A stretch of DNA of 64,000 nt, taken from assembly GCF_003967355.1 (NCBI RefSeq), contig NZ_BIFH01000013.1, positions 554,651 through 618,650 on the forward strand, written 5' to 3'. The stretch is from Embleya hyalina (GTDB lineage Bacteria > Actinomycetota > Actinomycetes > Streptomycetales > Streptomycetaceae). The notes under the pieces were generated by a model. The model did not search any database. It saw only the letters and a list, made by a program, of their open reading frames with translations, and was not told the DNA's origin. This document shows, piece by piece, positions 33,885 through 42,668 of the stretch (position 1 is its first letter; every line of letters begins with the position of its first letter). Both the position numbers and the translations under genes were made by a program.

Positions 33885-34973
33885 ATGGAAACGGTGTTCG
33901 ACAAAGAGGCGTTACCCCGGGACGGCAGCCCGGCCCGGGCGCGGGGGACGGGCGGGCCGGCGCGGGGGACGGACACGCCGCAATCGACGATCGCGGCGTC
34001 CGAGCCGCCGAACCCACCCGCCCACGGAGCGCGCGTGTCGATCGTGACCCGGGGGATCGTCCGGATATCCGCGGTCTCCCACGGGTCACGGGTATGTCGG
34101 CGGACCCCGGCGGCGATCCGGCGCGCGGACCCCGAGGTGTATCTGCTCGCCCTGCTCCGCCACGGACGTCAGGGTGTCGAACAGGCCCACAACCACGCTT
34201 CGTTGGGACCGGGCGACCTCGTCCTGGTCGACAGCTCCCGCCCCTTCGACGTCCGTGCCGAGGACTGTGACACGGCGTCCGGGTCGGTACTGCTGCAGTT
34301 CCCGAAACGACTGCTGCCCGTACCGGAGCCCAGGGTCGCGCGACTGCTGGCGACCCCCCTGTGCGGCACTCGCGGAGTCGGCCGGCTCCTGGCCCGGTTC
34401 ATGACCGACGTGGCCGACGAGCCCGCGCTCTACACACTCGACGACCATGCCCGGCTGGGCCATGTCGCGCTCGACCTGGCCGCGGCCGTGGTGGCCCACC
34501 ACGCCGACGGCGAGGGCGCGCCGGCGTCGGGATCCTCGCAGCACGTCCTGTTCCTGCGGATCGTCTCGTTCGTCGACCGTCACCTGCACGTCCCGGAACT
34601 GAGCCCCGCGGCGATCGCGGCGGCCCACCGGATCTCGACCCGCTACCTGCAGCGGATCTTCCGGTCGCACGGCACGTCGCCGAGCGCCTACGTCCGCCAC
34701 CGGCGCCTGGACCGTTGCCGACGGGACCTGGCCGACCCGGCCATGGCCCACCTGCCCGTGCACGCCGTCGCCGCCCGCTGGGGATTCACCCGGCCCGCCG
34801 AGTTCAACCGGGCCTTCCGCACCGCCACGGGCATGCCCCCCGGCGCGTACCGCGTCGCCGCCGTCGCCGAGGACGTCCCCACGACGGGTACCCGACCGCG
34901 CCCGCCCACGCCCGTCGGCCCGCCCGGGCGGCCCGCGGCCACGACGTGGCAGCGCAGGCTCCGCACGGCATAG
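33885..34973 (+). CDS. AraC-family regulator with degenerate N-terminus
   Basis: 362 residues. The C-terminal AraC HTH is clear (RISTRYLQRIFRSHGTSPSA and VAARWGFTRPAEFNRAFRTA). The middle (DPEVYLLALLRHGRQGVEQAH and LGPGDLVLVDSSRPFD) is the usual AraC-type ligand domain. The first ~65 residues, after METVFDKEALPRD, are low in complexity and lack the expected tryptophan-rich start, so part of the sensor is lost or rearranged. The gap 33547-33884 (338 nt) before it holds no gene, only the promoter area shared with the STAND gene. Confidence 0.75.
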   Translation: METVFDKEALPRDGSPARARGTGGPARGTDTPQSTIAASEPPNPPAHGARVSIVTRGIVRISAVSHGSRVCRRTPAAIRRADPEVYLLALLRHGRQGVEQAHNHASLGPGDLVLVDSSRPFDVRAEDCDTASGSVLLQFPKRLLPVPEPRVARLLATPLCGTRGVGRLLARFMTDVADEPALYTLDDHARLGHVALDLAAAVVAHHADGEGAPASGSSQHVLFLRIVSFVDRHLHVPELSPAAIAAAHRISTRYLQRIFRSHGTSPSAYVRHRRLDRCRRDLADPAMAHLPVHAVAARWGFTRPAEFNRAFRTATGMPPGAYRVAAVAEDVPTTGTRPRPPTPVGPPGRPAATTWQRRLRTA

Positions 34974-34975
34974 GC

Positions 34976-35009
34976 CCGGCGCGCGGCCCGGCGCCGGGCC
35001 GCGCGCCGG
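34976..35009. terminator. 34-bp perfect palindrome after AraC gene
   Basis: Bases 34976-35009 read the same on both strands (starting CCGGCGCGCGGCCCGG). It begins 3 nt after the AraC stop and would form a very strong stem, serving as terminator between converging genes. Confidence 0.7.
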
Positions 35010-35146
35010 AACCCGTCGCCCGCGGATCACCGTCCGGGGCCCTGTCACGCTGGGCGAACCACGTCGCGGCCCACCGGATCCCCGGCGCGGGACGACGGTG
35101 ACGGGAAGGTTGTGCGGCTTCGGCCGAGGCATGGTGCGGGCCGGGA

Positions 35147-35956
35147 TCACGGTCCGGTCGTGAGCATCGCGAGCAGGACGACGACGAGTAGGGCGATGTA
35201 GGCGATGGAGTGGACGCGGTCCGGGACGCGGCGGCCGATGCGCTTCACCAGGGCGATCGTGGGCAGCGAACCGCAGAGCAGCGCCGCGGAGGAGATCAGG
35301 TCGACGTAGCCGACCCGGCCCGTGTGCGCCGAGGAGGTGGCGGCGAGCGCGTACACGATGCTCCCGACCACGGCGACGGGCAGGCTCAGCGGGTTCGCCA
35401 TCGCGGCCGCGTCGGCCATGGGGAGGCCCCTGCGCCGCAGGAGCGGAACCGTCATGACGCTTCCGCCCACTCCCAGGCACGCGGCGACCGCGCCGATCCC
35501 GGCTCCGCCGAACGTGGTGGTGAGCCGTCCGAGGGGCGCCGGTCGTACCGCGTGCGCGGGTACGAGGAATCCCTTTCGCAACAGGCTGTCGATGATCGTC
35601 ACGGCCAGATAGACGGCGAAAAGGAGGTGTAGCAGCGGGCCTTCGACCCAGGTGGTCGTGAGGGATCCGAGTCCGGCGCCGATCGCGACGAAGGCCGGCA
35701 GCGGCCACATGTACTCCCGGCGGAGCCGCCCGTGGCGCAGCTGTACCAGGGTGGCGGTCAGCGAATTCACCAGCATGACCGCCGTCGACGTCGCCACCGC
35801 GACATGCATCGCGTCGGCGCCGGAATCCGCCGTGACCGTCCGGAAGCCGTAGACGACCGGAACGGTGATGAAACCGCCGCCGAAACCGAAGAGCACCGTC
35901 GTGACGCCGGTCAGGCAGCCGAACAGGAAGAGGACGAGGAAAGAGGTGGTCGGCAC
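35147..35956 (-). CDS. TauE/SafE-family sulfite/organic-acid exporter
   Basis: 269 residues with about eight hydrophobic helices in two halves. The characteristic repeated motif is GFGGGFITVPVVYG near the N-terminus and GVGGSVMTVPLL in the second half. The family exports sulfite, sulfoacetate or other organic anions. Divergent from an AraC-type regulator, which probably controls it. The ligand is unknown. Confidence 0.85.
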   Translation of the reverse strand: MPTTSFLVLFLFGCLTGVTTVLFGFGGGFITVPVVYGFRTVTADSGADAMHVAVATSTAVMLVNSLTATLVQLRHGRLRREYMWPLPAFVAIGAGLGSLTTTWVEGPLLHLLFAVYLAVTIIDSLLRKGFLVPAHAVRPAPLGRLTTTFGGAGIGAVAACLGVGGSVMTVPLLRRRGLPMADAAAMANPLSLPVAVVGSIVYALAATSSAHTGRVGYVDLISSAALLCGSLPTIALVKRIGRRVPDRVHSIAYIALLVVVLLAMLTTGP

Positions 35957-35966
35957 TGCTGGAACG

Positions 35967-35984
35967 CTACGGACGTGCGTAGCC
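35967..35984. promoter_or_regulatory. Inverted repeat between TauE/SafE and AraC genes
   Basis: GCTACG (35967-35972) and CGTAGC (35979-35984) form an exact inverted repeat with a 6-nt spacer, in the 92-nt divergent region. Candidate regulator site. Confidence 0.4.
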
Positions 35985-36048
35985 GGCGGGCAATCGATCG
36001 ATCGCCATGTTCCTACGCGCAGCGGACAGGAGGAGGTAGCTTCGTTTC

Positions 36049-36846
36049 ATGCGCAACATCCCCGTCGCGGAGGTGGACGACCTCGACCGCGCCGTGCTGG
36101 CCGTCGGCACCGACTATCCCCACGACCACCTGCTCCCGTTCCACGAGCATCGGCGGACCCAGTTCCTGTACGCCGTCACCGGCGTCATGCGGGTGGAGAC
36201 GATCGACGGCACCTGGACCGTCCCCGCCGACCGCGCCGTACTGATCCCACCCCTGACCGCCCACCAGGTCACCATGACGGGCGTCCGTACGCGCAGCCTC
36301 TACATCGAGCCGAGCGCCGTCCCGTGGTTCCCCTCGCGCTGTCGCGTCGTCGACGTCTCCGCGCTGCTGCGGGAGCTCATCCTCGACGCCGTCGACATGG
36401 AGCCGCGCTATCCCGACCACGGCCGCGACGCCGTCGTCATCGAACTGCTCCTCCACGAGATCAGAAACCTCACACCGCTTCCGCTCGACGTGCCGCTTCC
36501 CGCCGATCCGGGGCTGCGCCGGTTGTGCGACGCGTTTCTCCGCGAGCCCGACATCCACGACCCGCCGGCTCGCTGGGCGACCGCCCTCAACGTGAGTGAA
36601 CGCACTCTCGGTCGTCTGTTTCGTGCCGGTACGGGCTTGAGTTTCACCCAGTGGCGACAGCGTGCCTGCGTTCTGCACTCCCTGCGGCACCTGGCGGAGG
36701 GGGTGCCGGTCTCCCGGGTCGCGACCTCACTCGGCTACGAGAACCCCGCCGCGTTCACCACGGCGTTCGGAACCCTCCTCGGCAGCCCACCGACCGCGTA
36801 CGGACCGGCACCGGTCCGCCGAGCCGGCGTCGAGCGACGGCGGTGA
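36049..36846 (+). CDS. AraC-family regulator
   Basis: 265 residues. An N-terminal cupin-like sensor (HDHLLPFHEHRRTQFLYAVTG) is followed by the AraC HTH pair LNVSERTLGRLFRAGTGLSF and VSRVATSLGYENPAAFTTAF. It belongs to the group with a cupin sensor, often controlling a neighbouring transporter. It is divergent from the TauE/SafE gene, the most likely target. Confidence 0.85.
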   Translation: MRNIPVAEVDDLDRAVLAVGTDYPHDHLLPFHEHRRTQFLYAVTGVMRVETIDGTWTVPADRAVLIPPLTAHQVTMTGVRTRSLYIEPSAVPWFPSRCRVVDVSALLRELILDAVDMEPRYPDHGRDAVVIELLLHEIRNLTPLPLDVPLPADPGLRRLCDAFLREPDIHDPPARWATALNVSERTLGRLFRAGTGLSFTQWRQRACVLHSLRHLAEGVPVSRVATSLGYENPAAFTTAFGTLLGSPPTAYGPAPVRRAGVERRR

Positions 36847-36945
36847 GCGGGCCGGTGGTCGGGCCGTTCGGTTCGTGCGCCGGAGGAGAGGTCCGGTGCC
36901 GCTCCTTGTCGAGTCGGTCCGGCCTTCTTGGGGTCGGCAGGGGGG

Positions 36946-37896
36946 TCACGGGACGAGGACGAGTTTGCCGCCGGGGTGGCCGGAGCGGCTGAGTTCGGCC
37001 GCTTCCCGGATGCGGTCGAGCGGGTAGGTGCGGGCGACCGGTACGACCAGGACGCCTTCGCCGGCGAGCCGGGCGAACTCGTCCATCCGGTCATAGCGGA
37101 TCTCGGTGGTGATCCGGACGCCCAGTTCGGCCGCGGCGGCGAAGTCCGAGACGGTGAGGACACGGTCGGGATCCCCGGTCAGTTCGATCAGGGTCGGCAG
37201 CGACCCGCCGGCCGGGCCGGGCCGGTCGGCGCGGTCGATCCGCCCGCCGGTCGGCGCCGTGTCCAGGGCGCGGTCGACGCGGCCTTCGACCAGTGCGCCG
37301 ACGCGTTCGGACATGCCCGGGCCATAGGCGACCACCCGGGCGCCGATCCCTTCCAGGGCGGCGGCCCGAGTCGGCCCGGCGGTGGCGATCACCCGAATAC
37401 CCCGGTGCAGCGCGAAACGCACCGCCGCCTCGCCCACGGTGGAACCCGCGCCGTGGACGAGCAGCAGCTCACCCGGCCGGACGCCCAGGTCGTCGAGCGC
37501 GCGCCAAGCCGTCTCGGCCGCCATCGGCAGTGCGGCGGCCTGCTCGGAGGTGACGCCTTCGGGGATGTGTGCCCAGGCCGGCATCAGCGCGTACTCGGCG
37601 GCGCCGGCCGTCGGGCCGTCGAAGGCGGCCGGGCCGAACACGCGGTCGCCGATCCGGACGCCGGTGACGCCCTCGCCGAGCGCGTCGACGGTGCCCGCGA
37701 CCTCGAGGCCGAGCCCGCGCGGCAGCGGTGGCAGCCGGTCGGCGAGGAGACCGTCGACGACGTGCCAGTCGGCCGGTGTCAGGCCGCACGCCCGCACGGC
37801 GATCCGGATCCGACCGGGTCCCGGCTCCGGCTTCGCGACGTCGCGGAGCACGATCACGTCCGGGGAACCGAACCGGTCGAATTGAAGAGCCCTCAT
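36946..37896 (-). CDS. NADP-dependent quinone-oxidoreductase-like MDR protein
   Basis: 316 residues. The N-terminal domain (FGSPDVIVLRDVAKPEPGPG) and the nucleotide loop LVHGAGSTVGEAAVRFAL are typical of zinc-free quinone oxidoreductases of the medium-chain dehydrogenase superfamily. The start at 37896 follows GGGAG. It is divergent from a TetR regulator with two operator-like repeats between them, suggesting induction by an electrophile or xenobiotic. Confidence 0.87.
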   Translation of the reverse strand: MRALQFDRFGSPDVIVLRDVAKPEPGPGRIRIAVRACGLTPADWHVVDGLLADRLPPLPRGLGLEVAGTVDALGEGVTGVRIGDRVFGPAAFDGPTAGAAEYALMPAWAHIPEGVTSEQAAALPMAAETAWRALDDLGVRPGELLLVHGAGSTVGEAAVRFALHRGIRVIATAGPTRAAALEGIGARVVAYGPGMSERVGALVEGRVDRALDTAPTGGRIDRADRPGPAGGSLPTLIELTGDPDRVLTVSDFAAAAELGVRITTEIRYDRMDEFARLAGEGVLVVPVARTYPLDRIREAAELSRSGHPGGKLVLVP

Positions 37897-37917
37897 GACG
37901 ATCTCCCACGCCGAAAT

Positions 37918-37974
37918 GATGACAGCATCTGTTGTCATCGACCGTACCAGCTGATGACAGCTTCTGTTGTCGTA
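37918..37974. promoter_or_regulatory. Two tandem TetR-type operators
   Basis: Site 37918-37939 has exact arms GATGACA and TGTCATC with an 8-nt spacer. Site 37953-37974 repeats it with three changes. Centres lie 35 bp apart, between the divergent oxidoreductase and TetR genes. Confidence 0.6.
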
Positions 37975-37985
37975 CTCTGACGGGT

Positions 37986-38567
37986 ATGCCGAGATGGGAA
38001 TCCGACGCACAGGGCCGGCTCGAGCGCGCGGCGCTCGAACTGTTCGAGACACAGGGCTTCGAGCGCACGTCGGTCGCGCAGATCGCGGGCGCCGCCGGTC
38101 TTAAAGAGCGCTCCTTCTACCGCTACTTCCCCGACAAGCGGGAAGTCCTCTTCGCCGGCGACGAACTCGAGGCCCACCTCGTCGCCGGGGTCGAGGCGAC
38201 CGACCCGGACCTCACGCCGCTCGAGGCACTGCTGACCGCGCTGAGAACCGCCGAGGAGACCTTTCGCCCGCGCGAGTTCCTGCTGCGTCGCGCCAAGGTG
38301 ATCGCCGCCAATCCGGCACTGGCCGAGCGCGATCTGATCAAGCTCGCCGACATCGCCGACGCGCTGGCGCGGGCGCTCGAGCGCCGCGGCGTCGAGCCCG
38401 GCAGGGCACGCTTCATCGTCGACGTGGTGCTGGCGATCCACCGCCGCGCCGCGTCCCGATGGCTGACCGACCCGGACACGACCCTCTCCCGGCTGATCAC
38501 CCGGGCCGCCGACGAACTGCGCGAGGAGGTCACGCCGCCGACTCCGCCGGCCGACGTCGCTCCCTGA
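37986..38567 (+). CDS. TetR-family regulator
   Basis: 193 residues. N-terminal HTH around residues 12-55 (FERTSVAQIAGAAGLKERSF and YRYFPDKREVLFAGDE). The ATG at 37986 lies just past the second operator. Likely represses itself and the divergent oxidoreductase. Confidence 0.87.
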   Translation: MPRWESDAQGRLERAALELFETQGFERTSVAQIAGAAGLKERSFYRYFPDKREVLFAGDELEAHLVAGVEATDPDLTPLEALLTALRTAEETFRPREFLLRRAKVIAANPALAERDLIKLADIADALARALERRGVEPGRARFIVDVVLAIHRRAASRWLTDPDTTLSRLITRAADELREEVTPPTPPADVAP

Positions 38568-38636
38568 CCTCCGGTTCCGACCGCGACCGGACACGAACCG
38601 AGTGGCTACGTCGGCGAGTTCACCCGAGGGACGGGA

Positions 38637-38659
38637 GCCGGGGCGACCGCCGCCCCGGC
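38637..38659. terminator. Hairpin between converging TetR genes
   Basis: GCCGGGGCG (38637-38645) pairs with CGCCCCGGC (38651-38659) around a 5-nt loop, in the 166-nt gap between two converging tetR genes. Confidence 0.6.
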
Positions 38660-38733
38660 GGCCCGCCCGTCGACCTGCCGGTGGCACGTGACGCCGGTCC
38701 GGTCGCTCCGCCGCGTGTGGTCCCCGGCGGGCG

Positions 38734-39309
38734 TCAGCGCGTTTCGGTGTCGGCGCTGCCCGTGCCGGTCAGGATCGCGTTCGCGATGACGTCGAAGAGG
38801 TGATCGGCGCGTGGCGCGAGTGCGGGCTGATCGCCGAGCCAGGCGAGCATGGCCACCAGCGCGAACAGGTCGTCGCCGTCGAGGTCGCTTCGTGCCGTGC
38901 CCGCCGCCTGGGCGCGGGTCAGGAGCCGCGCGCCGGCCGCGCGCAGGGTGACGCACGAGGCGTGGAGTGCGGAGTCGATGTCCGCGATGGCCGCCGCCAT
39001 CAGTACGGTCACGCCCCGATACTCGGTTGTCCACGCGACACAGTCGCGCACCCACGAGACGAGGGCGTCCTCGGGCGGGCTCGACGTCTCGGCGAGTTCG
39101 CCCGCCCGTGCGGTCAGTTCGTCGAAGTTCGTGCGGAGCAGGGCTTCGAGCAGCGCCTCGCGGGTCGGGAAGTGCCGCAGCAGCGTGGCGAGTCCGACAT
39201 CGGCCCTGCGCGCGATGTCGCGCATCGACACGTCGATGCCCTGCTCGGTGAGGGCGGTGCCCGCCACTGCGAGCAGGTGGTCGCGGTTCTTCCTGGCGTC
39301 GGCCCGCAT
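38734..39309 (-). CDS. TetR-family regulator
   Basis: 191 residues. The HTH includes VSMRDIARRADVGLATLLRHFP near residue 40, followed by a helical ligand domain. The ATG at 39309 is supported by GAGGGA. It faces the divergent oxidoreductase gene across three 21-bp repeats. Confidence 0.87.
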   Translation of the reverse strand: MRADARKNRDHLLAVAGTALTEQGIDVSMRDIARRADVGLATLLRHFPTREALLEALLRTNFDELTARAGELAETSSPPEDALVSWVRDCVAWTTEYRGVTVLMAAAIADIDSALHASCVTLRAAGARLLTRAQAAGTARSDLDGDDLFALVAMLAWLGDQPALAPRADHLFDVIANAILTGTGSADTETR

Positions 39310-39322
39310 GCGCACGTCCCTC

Positions 39323-39387
39323 TTGACTATCCGGTTCAGTGGTCCATATATTCGGATCAGTGATCCACATATGCGGATCGCTGATCC
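39323..39387. promoter_or_regulatory. Three 21-bp direct repeats over a promoter
   Basis: Units start at 39333, 39354 and 39375, each a GGATCnnTGATCC-type palindrome (first copy GGTTCAGTGGTCC) followed by an AT-rich 8-mer. The 21-bp period puts all sites on one face of the helix. TTGACT (39323-39328) and TATATT (39347-39352) with an 18-nt spacer give a promoter reading toward the oxidoreductase, with the repeats across it. Confidence 0.65.
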
Positions 39388-39424
39388 GAATAAGCGTATC
39401 CCGTGGCCTTGACAGGAGAGAACG

Positions 39425-40435
39425 ATGCCGACACGCACCATGAGGGCGATCCGGCTCCACGCGCACGGCGGCCCCGAGGTGCTGCGGTACGAGGAGGTGC
39501 CGATTCCCGAGCCGGGGCCGGGCGAGGTGCTCGTCCGCGTGCGGGCGGCCGGCATCAATCCGCCCGACTGGTACCTGCGCGACGGCATGTCCAACCTGCC
39601 CCCGGAGACGAGGCCGCGGTTCGACCTGCCCGTGATTCCGGGGACGGACCTGTCCGGCGTCGTCGAGGCCGTCGCCGCCGACGTGGACGGCCTCTCCGTC
39701 GGCGACGAGGTCTTCGGCCTCCTGCGCTTCCCCGGCTTCGACGGCCACACCTATGCCGAGTACGCGACCGCGCCCGCGGCCGACCTCGCCCTCAAGCCGG
39801 CCGGCATCGACCACGTGCACGCCGCCGCGGTACCCATGGCCGGGCTCACCGCGTGGCAGTTCCTGATCGAGCTCGGACACGATCACCCGTCGCCGTTCCA
39901 GGCGGCGAGGCATCGTCCGGTACCGCTCGGCGCCGACGTGACGGTGCTCGTCAACGGTGCCGCGGGCGGCGTGGGGCACTTCGCGCTACAGCTGGCGAAA
40001 TGGAAGGGCGCACGGGTCGTCGCGGTGGCATCGGGCGCGCACGAGTCGTTTCTGCGCGGGCTCGGCGCCGACGAGTTCATCGACTACACCAAGAGCCGAC
40101 CCGAGGACCTCGTACGCGACGTCGACCTCGTCCTCGACACCGTCGGCGGCCCCGACAGCAGGCGCCTCCTGCGCACGCTCAAGCGCGGCGGCTCCCAATT
40201 CCCGGTATTCTTCGGCGAGTTCGACGAAGCGGAAATCGCCGAGCTGGGCGTCACGGTCACGGGCACCCAGGTCCGTTCGAACGGCGCGCAACTCGCCGAA
40301 CTGGGACGCCTGCTCGACGCGGACACGATCCGCGTCGCGATCGACGCCACGTTCCCACTCGCGGACGCCAGGGCGGCGCACGAACGCGCCGCCCGAGGCC
40401 ACATCCGGGGCAAGATCGTACTCACGATCCCTTAG
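39425..40435 (+). CDS. NADP-dependent oxidoreductase (MDR, quinone reductase-like)
   Basis: 336 residues. N-terminal GPEVLRYEEVPIPEPGPGEV and nucleotide loop LVNGAAGGVGHFALQLAK are typical of the quinone-oxidoreductase branch without zinc cysteines. The ATG follows AGGAGAG. It is controlled most likely by the divergent TetR protein. The stop overlaps the converging gene's stop by 4 nt. Confidence 0.87.
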   Translation: MPTRTMRAIRLHAHGGPEVLRYEEVPIPEPGPGEVLVRVRAAGINPPDWYLRDGMSNLPPETRPRFDLPVIPGTDLSGVVEAVAADVDGLSVGDEVFGLLRFPGFDGHTYAEYATAPAADLALKPAGIDHVHAAAVPMAGLTAWQFLIELGHDHPSPFQAARHRPVPLGADVTVLVNGAAGGVGHFALQLAKWKGARVVAVASGAHESFLRGLGADEFIDYTKSRPEDLVRDVDLVLDTVGGPDSRRLLRTLKRGGSQFPVFFGEFDEAEIAELGVTVTGTQVRSNGAQLAELGRLLDADTIRVAIDATFPLADARAAHERAARGHIRGKIVLTIP

Positions 40436-41790
40436 GACACGTTCACGGTGATATCCGTTCCGGTCGGCGTGCCGCCGGCCGGTGTGTAGGACACGTGTAC
40501 CGTGGCGTGGCCCGCGCTCGAAGCCTTCACCTGTTGCCGGGCCGTACCCTGGATTCCGTCGACGGGTCCGGTCCGGACCTGCCCCGACAGCGGCTCCGTG
40601 AGGCTCAGACCCGTCGTGCCGGGGTTCGTCACGGTGAACACGACCGTCTTGTCGTCGATTCCGTGTCCACCCTTTGTCAGCACGGCTTTCAGGTCCGTCG
40701 GCACACCCGCGTTCGTGTTCACCGGAGATACCGGCGTCAGCGTCCACTCGTCCGTCACCACATCCCCGACCTTGAAGTCGATCTCGCCGACCTTGGCTTC
40801 GCCTACGAACACGTCGACGGTGAAGTAGCCCTCGTGTCCTCCCGCTTTCACGACCCCGGTCGCCAAAGACACGTATCCCTCGGAGTCCGTGCTCGTGTCC
40901 CGTGTCGTCTGTTCGCCGGACGTGAAGTGCGCGCCGGTGCCCTGCGGCTTCAGCGCCAGGCGGACCTGGGCGTTCGGCAACGGCAGATGCTCCTTGTCGT
41001 CGACCACCCGGAATCCCACCTCGCCGAACTTCTGGTTCACCGGGGCCGTCACGGGCTCCTTGGGGCTCACCTCCTCGATCTCGTACGTTCGAGCGGGAAC
41101 GGTCTCCCGCACGCTCACATCGGTGAGCTCGACACCCGTGTGACCCAGGGCGTCGGGATCCGACAGGTCCAGTGGCACACGGGCACTCCTCCCGGCGTTG
41201 CCGAACCGGATCGTGGTTCGACTGCTTCGGGCAACGAACTCCAGCGTGACGGCTCGCCAGTTCGGCGTGTTCCGCCAGTCCAGTCCCTGCGGTGTGTACT
41301 GCCCCGTGCGGTGGCTCGGAATCACGTCGACGCGGTCCGCCAAAGGAACTCCGAGGCGCGGATCGCCGAACCCTCCGTCCATGACGGTGGCCCGGATGGA
41401 AGGGCTGAATCCCTGGTCGTGGTTGTTGGACTCGGGATATCCGATGAAGTATTTCAGCTCGTAGGACGTACCCTTCTGCGTCACGATCGTCTGTTCGAGC
41501 CAGCCGAGTGTGTTGTAACCATTCACGTCCACGACGTTGGATCCCATGGCATCCATTCCGGGGGCGGTCATCTGGGAGTGCAGGCCACCCCGGTCCAGGG
41601 GATCATTTCCGCTCAGGACATCCACGTCACTGCGATCGGTGGCGATGTATTGTCCGGTTCGCCAGCCTCCGAAGGAAGAAGACCTGAAGTAGTTGTCTCC
41701 GGTCACCCGAATGCCGAGGCGAGTGATGTAATTGAAGTGCGCATCGTCGGAAAAGTTACCGTTCGTCACGAGATGACCCGTCCAGGTCAT
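40432..41790 (-). CDS. Lectin-like and Ig-like multidomain protein, no signal peptide
   Basis: 452 residues. The N-terminal ~210 residues begin HLVTNGNFSDD and contain GGWRTGQYIA and SNVVDVNGY, as in galactose-binding-like (DUF642) domains. The rest looks like two Ig-like domains of bacterial Big_1 type (QKFGEVGFRVVDDKEHLPLP, and VPTDLKAVLTKGG). No signal peptide or membrane helix is visible, unusual for such domains. Start at 41790 follows AAAGGACGG. Base use is less GC-rich than the flanks. Function unknown; possibly a carbohydrate- or surface-binding part of the neighbouring peroxidase island. Confidence 0.7.
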   Translation of the reverse strand: MTWTGHLVTNGNFSDDAHFNYITRLGIRVTGDNYFRSSSFGGWRTGQYIATDRSDVDVLSGNDPLDRGGLHSQMTAPGMDAMGSNVVDVNGYNTLGWLEQTIVTQKGTSYELKYFIGYPESNNHDQGFSPSIRATVMDGGFGDPRLGVPLADRVDVIPSHRTGQYTPQGLDWRNTPNWRAVTLEFVARSSRTTIRFGNAGRSARVPLDLSDPDALGHTGVELTDVSVRETVPARTYEIEEVSPKEPVTAPVNQKFGEVGFRVVDDKEHLPLPNAQVRLALKPQGTGAHFTSGEQTTRDTSTDSEGYVSLATGVVKAGGHEGYFTVDVFVGEAKVGEIDFKVGDVVTDEWTLTPVSPVNTNAGVPTDLKAVLTKGGHGIDDKTVVFTVTNPGTTGLSLTEPLSGQVRTGPVDGIQGTARQQVKASSAGHATVHVSYTPAGGTPTGTDITVNVS

Positions 41791-42038
41791 TATTCCGTCC
41801 TTTCACGTTCCGTCATCGCAGAGACGACCCATGGCGGTCATTAATTAATTTGGTGTGACAAATATGCTATGGATGCGGGCCGCGCAGCCGGGCGAAACCG
41901 AAAGGAAGTGCGCGGTGAATTCGGTCGAGTGGAGCGTTTCACCCGTTTGGCCTCGTGCAATGAGAGGCGTCGAGGCCGGATCATCGAGAGCGGGCGGCCT
42001 CCGAAGGTGAGCGATCACCCGGCATGAAAGGAATACCG

Positions 42039-42656
42039 ATGAACGGGTACGGAAGCACCAGAGGAATTGCGATTGTGAATGTGATCGCCGCTTTGTTGTC
42101 CGCGTCGTCGTTCCTCGTGTATCCGGCGGCTGCGACGGAATCGCAGTTGATTCGAAACGGCGACTTCGAACGACCCGCTGTCGGGGGGTACGACTACAGA
42201 CTTGTCGACGAATCCAATCAATTCCTGCTCGAGGGGTGGAATCTGATCGCACCTCGCGTGGGGGTGAAGGTGTACGGCACCACTTTTTCGCGCAATCAAT
42301 ATCAGGCGTTGGGTCTCAACGGCGACGACAAGAGCGGTATCGCGCAGAGCTTCTATCCCGGCCGCTTGCACTCGAAGGTGACGATCACCTGGCGGCATGC
42401 GCAGAACCCCTACCAATACGAGGGGTGTCCCACGGCACCCACGCAGTCGTACGACGCGAGTGTGAAGGACACGACCGGACGGATCGTTGCGAGTGATGTG
42501 TACGAGCCCGTCGGTGGCCCGGGTAACTGGGCGGCCGCGAAGGCATTGACCTTCGATGTCACCGACAACCACTACACGCTCACGTATGCCTCTCGCACCA
42601 ATGGAGTGTGCGGCGCGGTCGTCACCGACGTCATCGTCGACGAGTACCACCCCTGA
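42039..42656 (+). CDS. Secreted lectin-like protein
   Basis: 205 residues. A hydrophobic signal segment (AIVNVIAALLSASSFLVYPA) is followed by LIRNGDFERPAVGGYDYRLV and a galactose-binding-like body with two or more cysteines near the C-terminus. It resembles the N-terminal domain of the flanking proteins (NGDF and NGNF starts). The ATG at 42039 is preferred because AAAGGA is 6 nt upstream; an ATG at 42024 also fits. It is the only member of the group with a visible export signal. Function unknown. Confidence 0.7.
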   Translation: MNGYGSTRGIAIVNVIAALLSASSFLVYPAAATESQLIRNGDFERPAVGGYDYRLVDESNQFLLEGWNLIAPRVGVKVYGTTFSRNQYQALGLNGDDKSGIAQSFYPGRLHSKVTITWRHAQNPYQYEGCPTAPTQSYDASVKDTTGRIVASDVYEPVGGPGNWAAAKALTFDVTDNHYTLTYASRTNGVCGAVVTDVIVDEYHP

Positions 42657-42668
42657 TCCGCTGCGCAC

